Shown here: positions 35,601 through 47,784 of the stretch, piece by piece
Position numbering within the stretch: the first letter of the stretch is position 1
Layout: the number at the start of each line of letters is the position of its first letter
From: Struthio camelus
Lineage: Eukaryota; Chordata; Aves; Struthioniformes; Struthionidae
Assembly (NCBI RefSeq): GCF_040807025.1
Contig: NC_090952.1
Coordinates: forward strand, 27,835,068-27,899,067
DNA length: 64,000 bases
Direction: 5' to 3'
Translations under genes and position numbers: made by a program
Notes under the pieces: generated by a model
Database searches by the model: none
What the model was told of the DNA's origin: nothing
Seen by the model: the letters and a program-made list of their open reading frames with translations, nothing else

Positions 35601-37059
35601 CTGGGAGTCAAGAGATCAAAAGGACTGCAGCGTTAGTCACCGTGCAGACAGAGGAGGGGAGCGATGGTCATGACGCCGTTCCTGAGGAACAGGCTAACAG
35701 CTACCACCAGAGGGTCTGACGAAACCTGTGGGACCTGTTCGTGCAGGGGAAGAGCATGGAGTAATTGAGATGTGGGTAACCATTTGTAGGGTTTTCTCCT
35801 CTTCATGCCCAGTTCCTAATGCTAAGGGTAATCTTTCAAACCACAGCATTGCTTACCCGTGTTAAGTCTTCGTTCCAGTTGTCCCAGGGGCCTGCTTGCA
35901 AGCATGGTTGGCACACAGGTCACCAAAGCCCAGCCCTTGCTGGGAATCCTGAGAATCTCTCCCAGGAAAGATGAAGGTACAAGCCCTGACACACCGAGGG
36001 TGGCTCCCTGGGTGAGGTGAGAAGAAGAGGAGGACAAGGCTGCAGCCGCGGTTGTGACACGCTGGCTCCTGAAAACTCACTCAAGAAATGAAGTCCTATG
36101 CTGTGTGTCACAGATGTCTGTGCTGCCCCAGTGGATGGGCTGGGACAGAGTCTGGCTGTGACTCACCTGAGGTTCAGTGAACTTGCGCTTGTGTCCTGAG
36201 CCCTGCCGTGGCTCTGCTGGGAGCTGCTCTGGTTCCCGGGCTGCGGCCACAGCCCTCGCCGAGGTGTCACCTTGGAAGGTTGTCTGGCTCTCCCACAAGA
36301 GTGGTCCCATCGACTTTAAGTGGGAAGGGATGTCCTGGGAACCCCATCGAGGCCGGAGGCCCCTGAGGCTGCACGGTAGAAGTGGGTTTGACTTTTGTGC
36401 CTCTGGGAGTTGGTGGAAGTCCTCATAAAAATTATTGGTCTAGTAGCTGCTCTCTCCTGCTTCCGAGGTAGCTGTGTGCCTGTGAGTGGTTGGTACAGTT
36501 GGAAATGGGGAGCTGAGTCATTTGGGAACCCCTCCTGTACCGCCGGGTATGCAGGAACGATTTACAGTGTTTGGTATTTGCTGCGTTCCCAGCCCGCGGC
36601 TCGAGGCGCTGGGACGTGCTGAGCCGCTTCCCCACGGGGCCCGAAGCAAGGGGAGCTGCTGAGCGGCGGTGCCCTGGTGCTGGGGATCCCGGCTCGGGCC
36701 GTGGCAGGATGGGAGTACGGGGGTGCATGGGGCGAGGGGTAGCTTGGGCAGCAGGTCCAGGCACGTAGGCCACCCTCAGGTGAGGGCCTCCATGCTCTGA
36801 CCTCCTGCCGGTGCTACAGAGATTAAGGCCCATGAAGGAAGTGGATTCCTTTTGCCCGAAGTGACTAACCACCGGCTGTAACTTTATCTCTTTACTCGTT
36901 TTTGGTTCTTAATTTTTCAAGCTGAATTTGCAGAGAGCGGGAGGGAGGAGGGGGTCTTCAGGAGATTGAATGACCGAATACCGCATTTGGTGTTAGATCT
37001 TGGGCCAAGCGAGCGGCGCCCTCCCCCCTGCGCCTTAGGTGGGGGACGGAGGCCGATGC
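32621..37059. other. Intron 1, unique non-coding DNA
   Basis: AT-balanced sequence with moderately GC-rich parts at 32870-33130 and 36550-36780. The 180-codon minus frame over 32897-33439 lies opposite a plus frame of about 130 codons and shows no domain. Nothing recognised. Confidence 0.55.
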
Positions 37060-37330
37060 GGCGGTGAACGTGAACTCCATTCAGGCCACTTCCCCCACCA
37101 GGCCCTGGGTTTCCTGTGTAATGGGCCAGCGTGGCATTGTCGAGGGCTGTAATTTGCCTCTGCTCTGTTCTCGCTTGGGATTAATCTGCATTACAATTAG
37201 CAGGGCTTGGCTGGGAGGTCTTGCTCTTGGGTTCCTTGGGCATATTAGTGCTGCTGCCATTTTCCCTTCCAAGTGGGCGCGCAGCCGCTGTTGTGTCCCA
37301 TGCCAAAGTAATTCTTTGCTTTGGAACTGG
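37060..37330. promoter_or_regulatory. Candidate intronic regulatory segment with homeodomain sites
   Basis: Unique DNA with a dense cluster GGATTAATCTGCATTACAAT at 37178-37197 followed directly by TAG, combining a bicoid/OTX-type GGATTA core with ATTA cores. A CCATTTTCCC run and CCATGCCAAAG follow. The call is motif- and composition-based inference. Confidence 0.25.
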
Positions 37331-38169
37331 GAAACGAAATCTCCTCCGTCTTATTTCTGAGAGGTCAGAGAAGAAGTGGGAACCCCGCTGATCAAACCTT
37401 GTTCCCTTTTAACCTGTCTTTCCCCTCCCCTCTCCCCCCATCCTCCAGATGAATGGAGAGGGAACAGGGCTGCAGCCAGAGCACAGGCACAGGCGTTTCT
37501 GGTCCTCCCCCAAACCAAAGCAAAATAGAAAAACAAACGGAGCCAAGCGGGGAACCTGATCCGCTTCCGTCGGATCATTTAATGTCTGTAGCATCCAGGG
37601 GTTGGGTTTTTGGTTCATGCCGTTTCTGATGAATTCTAGCTTTTGAAATTCCTGGTGGTGAGCAGGGCTTGGCTGCTGGACGTTTTTCCTGGCTGGGCTC
37701 CTGCAAGAAGAGCCTTGAGTACTTGGAGGGCGGGAAGCCCCCTCGTCCAGAGCGAGCTCGGTGCATGTATCGAGTTCCGCGGGGCTGAGTCAGTGGGGCT
37801 TGCTGGAGGAGCAGAGACCCGTTCATCGGCCAGGTGGTCTCGTCGAGCTTTGAAGCTCTGTCAAAAGAGCCTCTCCATACTCTGCTTTTTATTGCTTTCC
37901 TAATTGCTTGGGTGTTTTTTGGGGGTGTCTCTGCTCTCCCGTCCTCTGGCGTGAATCCAGCCTGTTTCCCCCTTGCTGCCAGGAGAGCCCTTCCGTGAGG
38001 CTGTGAGCCTACAGCTGTTGACCCCTGTAAAAGGACTCGAGAAACCTGATCGGAGGGTGTGTGGCAGGGGGGAGCCTGTTGCAAGTATAGGGAGAAGGTG
38101 AACGCTTGCTCCTCCCTTGTCTTCTCGCGGCCTTTGTCAACCCAAGGCAACCCCAGTCCAGCTGAGCCC
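37331..38169. other. Intron 1, unique non-coding DNA
   Basis: A 191-codon minus frame spans 37575-38150, but it has no recognisable domain, and nearby plus frames are also open. No repeat or RNA gene seen. Confidence 0.5.
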
Positions 38170-38720
38170 TGCCGGGCTGGGGCCCCGCAACCAGAGCCTG
38201 CGCCTCATTGTCTCACTTTTCTCTCCATTCCTACGCCAATTAAAGAGCCCTGTTGCCATTCATGGCCCTTATGGTTTTGTTCAGTTGTCTGTCAGCTCTT
38301 GTCAAGCACTGTTCCCTTCCCCTCCCCCATTTAAAAAACAAAACCTCTTACAAACCCCCCTTTGAATTGCATCTTACCTCATTCGCAGCATGGGGGCCCC
38401 ATTGATGGAGATATGAGCGCTGACATGCCGGGCGGCGGAGGCAGGGAGACCGCTCCCCACGGCTCCTTTGTGGAGCCCGCCTGGCAGGCCCCGCGGCCCA
38501 GGAATGCCAGGTCATGTGCTCCGTGGTGGCGGCACACCACCGCTTCTTGACAGCATTAATTAGATAACTCGGTTTGTCTTTATTTCTTTAAGGGGAGGTG
38601 CAGACAATATTACTTGAGGGAGAAAATATAGCCATTTTTTTGGCAAACTCCTTCCTCCTTGTTCCTGTCACTTGCGGAGCTGCTTATTGTGCTGGAAAAA
38701 TAATTAGTTTCCAGGGGTGT
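38170..38720. promoter_or_regulatory. Candidate intronic regulatory segment
   Basis: About 550 bp of low-repeat DNA alternating between AT-rich and GC-rich parts. It includes a homeodomain-type core ATTAATTAGATAA at 38555-38567, GGAATG (TEAD-type) near 38501-38506, and a small hairpin-capable pair GTGGTG/CACCAC at 38523-38528 and 38535-38540. A 62-codon frame over part of it is not convincing as coding. Enhancer function is inference. Confidence 0.25.
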
Positions 38721-41700
38721 GTGTTTGCATGCACGCGTGCTCCTGCGGGGTAGGACGGGAAGCCGCTAGCTTGACCCTCGCGAATGTTCAAGGCAGGCCG
38801 GCCAGGAGCTCGCAGCGCAGGTGCTGAGAAGGGGCCATCCTGGCTGTGGCACAGTCTGCCCGGCGGGGAGAGGCGGTCCCGGGGCTGCGGCCGGGGCGAT
38901 CCGGCGCTGTGCTGCTTGCAGAATGAGAGCACCTCTTGGGTGCAGGAACTGGGCAAACGACTACTGCTAAAACACCTCCTGCCTGCCCCGGTGCAGGCCA
39001 GGCGTGGGTCAGAAGCAGGGGGATGTGCGTGCACACGTGCTGCCGACCTGCCCCACCTTGGGTAGAGCTGGGATGGGAACAGGCGTCTCCTGTCCCCTGC
39101 CTCGTCTGCTGACTCCCTCTGACTTTTCTTGGAGCCAGGTTGGTACCGGGATCTGGATTAGGCTAATGCACTTGCTTGTGAGGCAAATGAATTTTGCGCT
39201 CTAGGCCTGTGTTGGTGCCATCTTCGTGCAAGAGTCTGCAGTCCCACTGGAACTGCTCTTTAGCAGTTGCTGAAAACGCTGCAGGTGGCAGTAGCAGCCT
39301 GTGAGAGTGATCTGGCCCCAATTAAATCTCCTCCAAACTGCCAGAATTGTCAGTGGGTTTTTTTTTTTTTTTGCCCTCTTCCTCGCAGGGTTCAGACTAA
39401 TGTTATTTGTTTATATGGTTCAGGTGCAATGTCTTTTGGACAGTTTAATACATGGGATGTCGCATGGCGATGGGAATAACGAGCTTTTTTTTTTTTTTTT
39501 TTTTCTTTCTCCCTAAACATCAGAGACTGGCTCTTGTAGCTTTGCTGGATGCTTTCCTTGTCCCAGGCATTCAAAAGCAGAGTAATCAGCCATCATCCCA
39601 TTAAAGAGCGGACAAGTGCAGGAGCCCCAAGCGGACGTTCTGGCTCCCCTCTTGCCGTGAGAAGGAAGTGCTGACTGAATGCTTCTTTGCTTGCTTTAGG
39701 GTAGCAGCTCGCGGCTTCTGCTGTTCAGGACAGAAGTCTTTAATCTGGCAGGAGATCGTGCTTCAAAGCTCGAGAGAAGTGCTCTGAATGGCCTTGGCAC
39801 AACGCTGAATTTGCTTTGGCTGGGGTTTTCTGCTCTTATGCCACTCTAGAAATGGATATTATCTTGTGATATTGATTTGGTGGGCAGCTTAGCCTCTTTT
39901 GTAGTCCCTATCACCTTTGTGCGGTTGTTGTCACAGCATAAACCAGGAGCTTTAGGGCAAACTTTGCCTTTGAGGAGAAGTCGGCATGGGAGCAGCCCAA
40001 GTGGGCAGGAGAACAAAAGAAAACGTTCACCTTTTGTCCAGTCTTTCTTCTGTGCCGCCCACCTTTGATCGTACTCGACCTAGTCCTGGTTCTGGGCAGT
40101 TCGCGAAAGCAGTCTACCTCAGCTGGACTTGTTTTTCCTCCATCCGGTTTCTGCCATGCAGAGTGATTGTGGGGTGTTCACAGCCCTGTGCAGTCCTTTT
40201 CCAGTGCTAGGAGAAACTCACTGAATGTCCAAGCTTAGTTGTGGATATGCAGGTGTTACTTTTCTTCCAGGCTGACTTTCTTCACTGCTCCGTAACTGGT
40301 GAGACATCACTTATAACGATTTCACAGAGGCAGGAGTGGCTTAACTGTCTGTAGTTATAAATAAGCTATTTCAGACAAATGCCTTTGTGTAGGCCAGAGT
40401 TAGAAAGCGGCTGTAATACGTAACACAAGCTTTGAGACTTCTAAGTGAAGCGTGCGTGTGGTCAGTCCTGTTTCAACTACAACTAATCAGCTTCACAGCT
40501 TTTCTGGAAATTAAATGAGCGTATCAGATGAACACCCAATTTGCATTAAGAGCAACTATTGAAACAATTATAGCCCAAACATCCCCCAGCTCGAGCAATA
40601 CGGTATAGCCAAGGGTGGGTATGGGTGGGATCGAGCTGCTCTGTAGCTGGAAGAAACCCTCCTCCCATGCGTCCCAGGCACTTTGGAGCCGGCATCAGTG
40701 GTTTCTGCAGTGACCCCGACTATTGCTTCTTGCCCACTCTGACCTCTGTGGGCCTCAGTCTGAAGCCACCCAAGCTTTGTTGTATGTTTGTGGGCAGTTG
40801 AAGAGTAGCAGTTGGGATGGGGCAAGAGGAGAGGCAGTTGGCAAAAGCAAACGTGCGCGTTGTTGCCCCCGGGCAGGAAGCCAGTGCTTTCTCCTCGGGT
40901 TCCCTGTCTAACTTGGCTCTTTGATGTCCATCATTGGTCAACCAGCAGTTAACCAGAAGTCCATGCCATAGATCTCTATTAGTTGCTCTGTTTGGTCTGT
41001 CTCTCTAGGACTCTTAGGCTTAGGTGCGCTCTGGTTAGCGTATACCTTTGCCGCACTCTAATTGCTTGAGCAGCTCAGGGAGAAAGCCAATCCTGTAACC
41101 ATGCCATGGCGCAGGATTGCTGTGAGTCATCGGATAAGAGCCTTGGCTGGAGGCAGGGCACGGGCTGGAGGGGCCGGGAGCGCAATCCCATCCAGCATCT
41201 GCGGCAGCTGGCAGGGTGTAGGGGTTCAGAGGTGTGGCCAGCACCCCGCGCAGCCTGCCTGCTGCTCCGGTAGCTGTTGCAATTCTCTTTAGCCTGAGCA
41301 ATTTTCCCAAACTCCGAAGCCTAGATTGCTAGACTGTTTTCTTCAGCATCCTTTATGTGAAGACCATTGTACACCTATTCTGTTAGTTTTATCTGCTGGT
41401 GGTGATCTTGGCCTAAGCTCTGCTGGAACCTCATAATCTGGAAGCATTGTGAGTGTTGAAGCAGATAGCTGCTCTTGAGTGGGAAAGCCTGCTCAGGAAG
41501 GCAGAAAAAACCTGAAGCCTGTGGGAATTGTTCTTTCTGGCTGATGACCTCTGTTAGTTGATCTGGACTTCCTCTGCCATGTCTTCTGATGCAGTAATAA
41601 TAAAAGAATCTGTACTGAAATCAGAGGGACTACATTGTTTGTTGAAGGATGGCTTTTTTGACAAAGGGCACCTTCTTTAATGAAAACATGCTGGACAATG

Positions 41701-43879
41701 GCAGTGGGTGAAGTTTTAATTCATTAGACTGCCTGTTTTTGGGAGAAAGGGAGGTGTACTGGGAAGAGAAGAAACCAGACCCTTCTCCAAGTTGCAGTTT
41801 TGCAATGGTAATCTGGATCCTCTTTCTTGCTTCCTGTTGTGGAAGGACTATAAAGTTGTGTGTGCTTTTATGCTAAAATAGGTTCTGTCTGTTTTTCTCT
41901 TTGCTTATCAGGTACAACAGGGCCTGAGGGGAAAAACAGTCTCCCATTTAAGTTTTGTAAGTGCTTGGTTTTCAGAATTATAGTGGCAACTGTGCGACTT
42001 CTGAACAAATCTATTGCTGGTATTTATTAGAAGGTGTTGTCACATCTAGTTGCTGAAATGCAAAAAATGTCCATCATGCTTAATCTGAGGTGGACTGGTT
42101 TCTTGTTTGGTTGCCTTGTGTTTGACACTTCTAATTATGCTCTCTGGTGTCTGTAGGTGTGCTTGGTGAAGATGTGGCTTTTGTTTTGGGCTGTGGAGGT
42201 GCCCAGAGCAAATTCTAATCACCTCTATTAGAGCATCCCGCAGCTCAGGACTTTGGTCTAGTCCTGCTGGGCTCCTCATTTCTCAGGAGCATGAAAGATG
42301 CAGTGGTTTAAGAGGATTGCAGTGGGGGGCAGTAGATAGAGAATTTATTACTGGCACTGAAGCCTACGAATTGAAATGGAGGGCGTGGAGCTGTGATGGG
42401 ATCTCTTCTGTTTTCCTGCTCAGGGCAGACAGCTTTATGCTGGGTAAGCAAGATGCTGCTTGGCCTTAAATAGTTAAAGCTGGGTAGAGAGAGTTATGTT
42501 TCGAGGCCCTGAATATGAGGCTTATTGTTGGTAGACCTTTGTCTGAAGAGGTTGGAAAGGTCTCTTGGCATTGCAGAAAAGGACAGCCGCCGTCTTTCCT
42601 ACAGAGAAATGCATGGGATTTTTGGCTCCCGTTTAAGTGAGGGTTGGGGACGGTCTTTGAACAAAGACTGCCCCAGAGGGTAAGGGTAGCGAGGGCTGCA
42701 ACGTCGTGGGCAGTGGTGGGAGTGGAGCGCCTAGGTGAGGGAGGGGTCCGCCGCGACCTGGGGCCCCTTCGCCTGCTGGCAGTGAGCCTTGCCCGACAAA
42801 AGGTATTTGAGCTGCTTTGCCCAGCCTCTTTGCGCAGGGGGAGGGCGGGGGGTTCAAGTGCGGCGCTGGGGAAAGCATGCTGAGGCTGTAGTGGAGGCTG
42901 TGCAGCGCATTTACCGGGCAGCAAAGAGCGAGCATCTGCTCCTTTGTTCCTGGGAGCAGAGCTCTGCGCGTAGAGTGCCGTGTGGTGGCTCACCTTCTGG
43001 AAATCCAATCCCTTTGCTCTCTGCTGATCTGGATTACCCTAGCACTTTTCCCCATGTTTAATGTTAAAACCTCTTTCTGGGAAGTATTAGGAGTTTTTTT
43101 TTTGTTGTTGTCTTATTTTTCCCTTGCAGCTGGTGTTTACTTAGCTTTTGCTTACATTTTAACTTTGGCTTGATAATAAACTCCAATCAGTCATTGGTGC
43201 AAAACTTGCAAGGGATTACATATATTGGAGAAACATTTACCTAAGTAACTTCTAAATTAGTCTAAGAAAATGTCTGCTCTTTGAGGGGGGTGGGAGCGCA
43301 CCGGCTCCTGCCGTGCTTGAACAGAGCTGACCGCAAGTTCAGTCCGAGATGTGGATCTTCAACAGTTCTCGGCTAATGATTTTAGCAGAGCTATGGCATG
43401 CGTCTCCCGTCCACTGGCCGTCTGATTTGTTCGCTGCCGGCGAGCTCAAGTGCATACCACCTTCTGCTTCCCTCCGAAGGAATGTTCAGGTTAAATATAG
43501 CTGCTGGTTTTGGCTGAGTTAGTGCTGGCCTTAAACTCTGCTAGATGCTCTTTGTCTGTATCCACATATATTGTGGTAACTTTTGAGTGCTGCATCCAAT
43601 CAATTCCAAATTGCTTCTCAAGTGGATTAAACTGACCTAGACTGAAGCATTTTTGGCTCTGAATATGAGTGATACCTGCAGCAATTTAGGAATAGCTGTT
43701 GTGTTTTTTTTTTTCTTTTGTAATTTATATCCACTCTGGATGTGAATTAACTTCCAAGTGTGGACAGATCTCATGGGTGTCAAACTCTCCAATACCCTGG
43801 CTGTTCTCAAGAAAAGCAAGATTTTGGCTTGGTTTGCCAGGAGGTCTGACTTCAGTTCTGCAGGCTGAGCTTTGTCTTG
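38721..43879. other. Intron 1, unique non-coding DNA
   Basis: Mostly AT-balanced with GC-richer parts near 38790-39060 and 42640-42870. T-runs lie at about 39359-39372 and 39485-39504. The 180-codon minus frame at 42466-43008 has no recognisable domain. No transposon or RNA gene was recognised. Confidence 0.55.
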
Positions 43880-45640
43880 CCAGCATGCGCCTGTTTGGGG
43901 GGGGACGGGAGCGCTAGTGCCGGTGCCAGAAGGGGCCGGGAGGCCTCCGGAGCAGGGTCGCGGGTGCTCGGGAGCTCCTGCGTTTATAGACTGTGAAAGC
44001 CAGCATTGGGGCGGGGGGTGTTTCTGATGGTGGAAGGAGGTCGTCCGTAGTGACAAGGTCTCCTTGAGATCTTGGGACTCTTGCTCGCCGGCCGGCCCAC
44101 CTCGGCAGCAATGCTGTCCGTGCAAGCCGCTGCTCCGGGGCTGCCCGGGACGCGGGGGCTCCTGCTGCCAGCCCTGCTCCTCCGCTGTCACCTCCGGGAA
44201 AGGGAGGGGGGGGGTTGGGACCACTGCGAAAAACGGAGCCGTGTTGGTGGGAGCCTCCTGGCCGCTGCCGGAGGGAGCGGAAGGCCCTCGGAGCGCGGCG
44301 AGGGGTGGCCGGCCGCCGCGGTCCTCCTCGCCTGCGCGGCCCTGCCGGAGCCAGCGACCAACAAAATGGCAGCCGAGCGGGTGCGGGGGGGGGGGCGTTG
44401 CCATGGCGACCCGTTTATGCCTCACTGATGCGTCGTGTAAATCCGTTTAGAAGCGAGAAGGGCCTTTTGTCTTTGGGAGGGTTGAATGGGCCTCATTAAA
44501 CCTGAAATGTGGAAAAATGGCCTTAAAGTGTGTCTGGGAGGTGGTGGTGGTGGGGAGGGGGGGTGTCGAGTGGAAGGAGTGAAGAGGGCGGCCAACAAAA
44601 GCCCTCGAGGCGCTGCTCGCGGCTCGGACTTTATTAAACGGGGGCCCCTAGCCCCCGCCTGGAGGTGGGCGGCCGTCGGCGCGGCGCCGGGCCGCGTTTC
44701 AGGCGAAGGCCGTTCTCCCCTCGCGCGCGGTCCTCCTGGGGTTTGACTAGGCGATTCCTGCGCTCGGGGCGCCGGCGGCCTCCCTGCCTGGGCGTTTCTT
44801 CCTCCAGGCCGGCGCGGGGCCGCCACTCGCCCAGGGCCCTTCCCCGCCGGCCGAGAAAGGCCCTCACTGGCAGGGAAGGTGGCGCCCGGCCGGCCCCGGG
44901 GAGGAGGCAGCCCGCCAGGAGCAGGGGCGATGCGACGCCTCGTCCCCGAAACCTCTGGCCGAGGGGACGGAGGCCGGCTGGCAGGATGAGCGCGGTGCCC
45001 GGGAGCCGGCCCTGCCGTGATCGGGGGGAGAGCTGGTTTCTCCGGCAAAATATCCTCGTGTTCTGCTAGAAATCAACGGCTTGGCTAGCAAGGCTGCTCT
45101 TTCCGAGCCTGCAGGCCAGCCCTGTCCTTCCAGTGGTGTTGCCCTCTGTACGCTTTCATCAAGAGCAGAGGAATGAGGCTTTTTTTTTTTTCCTTTTTAA
45201 CATGATAACACTGTCCTTAGAAAGCACCCTTCACCTAAGGCACTCAGCGCTTCAGCAGCGGGAGCAGGAGTCATCCCCGTCTTGCAGGCGACGCTAAAGC
45301 AGATAGCTTCGAGTCGCGCGGCGAGCCACCGCGAAAGGCGCAAATAGCGTCTTTTCTGCCCTTACAGCGCGGCGCTCCCCCCGCCGTGCCGCCCCGTGCG
45401 GCGAAAGGCGGACGTGCGCCCTCCCTCCGCGGAGAGCTCGCCGCCTTGGCGGCAGCAGCTCTTCGGGAGCTCACGTCCCCTCTTTGTGCGCCGCGCTTTG
45501 TCCCCCGCGCTGGTTCCTCCTTGCTGTTTCCGTCCCTCCTTGCAGGGTGTTTCGCCACAGATGGCGGCTCCGGGAACACCCTGGCTCCGTCCTCCCTCGC
45601 GCCCGTAATGGCTCGGTCCCGGCGCCTGAGGTTTCCCTTC
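43880..45640. other. Intron 1 CpG-rich block
   Basis: About 1.8 kb of GC-rich, CpG-dense DNA interrupted by AT-richer parts near 44420-44560 and 45060-45250. Frames of 262 codons (43637-44425, minus) and 208 codons (44422-45048, minus) are matched by open plus frames, so coding is not supported. It resembles the other orphan GC-rich blocks in this intron. Confidence 0.6.
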
Positions 45641-46599
45641 CGTATTTCTTGACATCTGCGGCCCAGATTAGCTGTTGATCAAGCTGAGCGTGAAACCCAC
45701 GTGGCCCAGCTCCCGAAACGGGCCCCAGGGTGGGAGGGGGGCGGGAGAAGAGGGGAGGCATGGCTTGCGTGCAGCTAAGGCGCCGTGGTGGCGGTGGACT
45801 TGGAGGGAAGGGTGCAAAGACGTGACGTGTTTTGAGGCCCTCCGTAGCGTGGCGTGAAATAGAGTGTGTGGGGGCTCCCCTCCCTTGGGCAGGAAAAGAC
45901 TAGACAGGCTGAGTCTAGTCGGCATCCTCCTCCTCCAGCCTTGCCTGCGTTCCCTTAAGGGATGCATTCCCAAGGCCCTAAGGTTATGCTAATGATGCTG
46001 ATGAATATTCAGGAGGTCGCCGCTCGCATGGGGTCACCTGCTGAGCGTGGCTCCAGCTCGGGGTGGATTGTGGGGACGTTAACTTGTGTGGGACTGAAGG
46101 ATGGATTTTCCCGTCATTGGACATGGTGGAGATAAACTGTGGGTGGAAGGAAAAACTGACAAAAATGGATGTGACGATATGAGCTAAGCAAGTAGTTGAG
46201 CTCAGCAAGCCATTTAAATACACGGTGAGAGTATGTCCCTCTAGCAAAATGGGGAAAGCGGGAAGGGAGGCGAAAACATTATGTATTTAAATGGCAACTT
46301 CAAGCAGTTTAACTCCGGAATGGAAACTCTGTTCATATAATCCCAGTTGATGCACTTTTTATTTTTGAACTTCTTTCAAGTTCTTGCAAGACTGAGAGGA
46401 CTGGTTGAATGTATAGGTATCGTTACCACTGTTGTTCTGAAATGGGAAGCTGCTAAGACCGACTGGGCCATGGGGAGTAAAGGGACTGTAGGAATAACTT
46501 TGCTAAAAAGCTGTATCCCTTTCCTTTGTCTGCCTTTGTGCTTAAAGATGATGAGGTGCTATCAAACGGTGATCAAAAAAGGGTAGTGGAACAAAGTTC
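45641..46599. other. Intron 1, unique DNA with a short candidate element
   Basis: At 45986-46010 an octamer-like ATGCTAAT is followed ten bases later by the palindrome GAATATTC, in otherwise unremarkable unique DNA. No gene recognised. Confidence 0.4.
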
Positions 46600-47784
46600 T
46601 GGATTAAACTGCAGTGAGTCAGAGGGACCAGGTGGTATTCATCCAAGGATTGACTGCACTTACCCTTAAGTGGCTGAGCTGCTAACAAGATGTAATCTTT
46701 CATTAAAATCAAATGCTGTATCAGAGGGTTGGCAGGTAGCCACTTGTGTTTACCCTTAAAGGTATAAGGAATGGTCCTGAGAATTGTAGACCAATGCACA
46801 TTACTTTAGAACCAGGTAAATTATTTGATGAAATTGGCCATGAAGATTAGTTTGCTACATCCATGTGGTAGAGTAGGAACCAACTATGAGAAGTTTTGAT
46901 GAAGGAAGCAAACTAGTGGGAAGAGCCAACTTTCTGCATGTGAATCATGGGCTAAAATGCAAATTTTATGAAATATCTCCTAGGAATCTAGTAAATAAAG
47001 TCTGAGGAGATGAGATTTGTCTTAGAATGTGAATTGACTAAAGAAAGGATGGAGAGGTGAAATAGTCAATTACGGTTATTATTTAGGATGACTACATCCT
47101 TACTGTGTGGATGCCTTAATGACCTGGAGGGAAGAGCAAGCAGTTGTGAAGGTGGAAATTGCAGAAGTCAAGGCAGGACTGGGAGACTGAGCGACATGGT
47201 AGCAGGTGAAACATGCGGAAGACGAGTGCAAGGTAACGCACGTGCAAAAACAACCATCTTAGTCGTTCGTGCACACAGAGCTGAGATTAACTGGGGCTCC
47301 TGTGGGAGAAGCTGTAAGTTGCTGTTACGAATAGCTGGAAAATATCTCTTTGAGCAGCTGAGGCCAAAGGAGTGAACGAGATATTAGGCTGTTTTAAGAA
47401 AGACTTACCTGAAATTGCTGCATTCTGTTCTGATCACCTCATCTCAAAAGGGATATAGCAGAAATAGAAAAGGTCTGTAGAAGGGCAATGAAAATAATTA
47501 TACATAGATTAGCAGAAAAAAAGATTGAAGGATTTTTTTTTTGTGACTAATAATAGCAGGGGACATGAAAGAAGTGAGATCTAAAAGTATGGAGATGGTG
47601 AATTGCATGCTTCTATTTAGTTTTTCTTGCAGTGACGAGCAACTCGACTGAACAAATGAGAAAGCGAGAGATACTGATGGCAGGTAGGGGAAAGAGGGAA
47701 CCTTTTCATTCAGTGTGCAATTAACTTCCTTCCATAGGATATCTTTGTCCCCAAGAATTTCACAAGAGTCAAAAAAAAAAAAAA
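46600..47784 (+). mobile_element. L3/CR1-family LINE fragment, sense orientation
   Basis: The order of recognisable landmarks follows the 3' half of an L3/CR1 reverse transcriptase: GGGACCAGGTGGTATTC at 46624-46640 (finger region), GTGCAAGGTAACGCACGTG at 47226-47244 (the KCKV..H motif region), CTGATCACCTCATCTC at 47430-47445 followed by GGATATAGCAGAAATAGAAA, and a 3' section resembling the ...ATAGTTAACTTCCTTCC...GG stretch near 47720-47740. It ends near an A14 run at 47771-47784. Frames are broken throughout, so the copy is dead. Age looks old, because many positions differ from the consensus as I remember it. Both ends are approximate. Confidence 0.75.
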
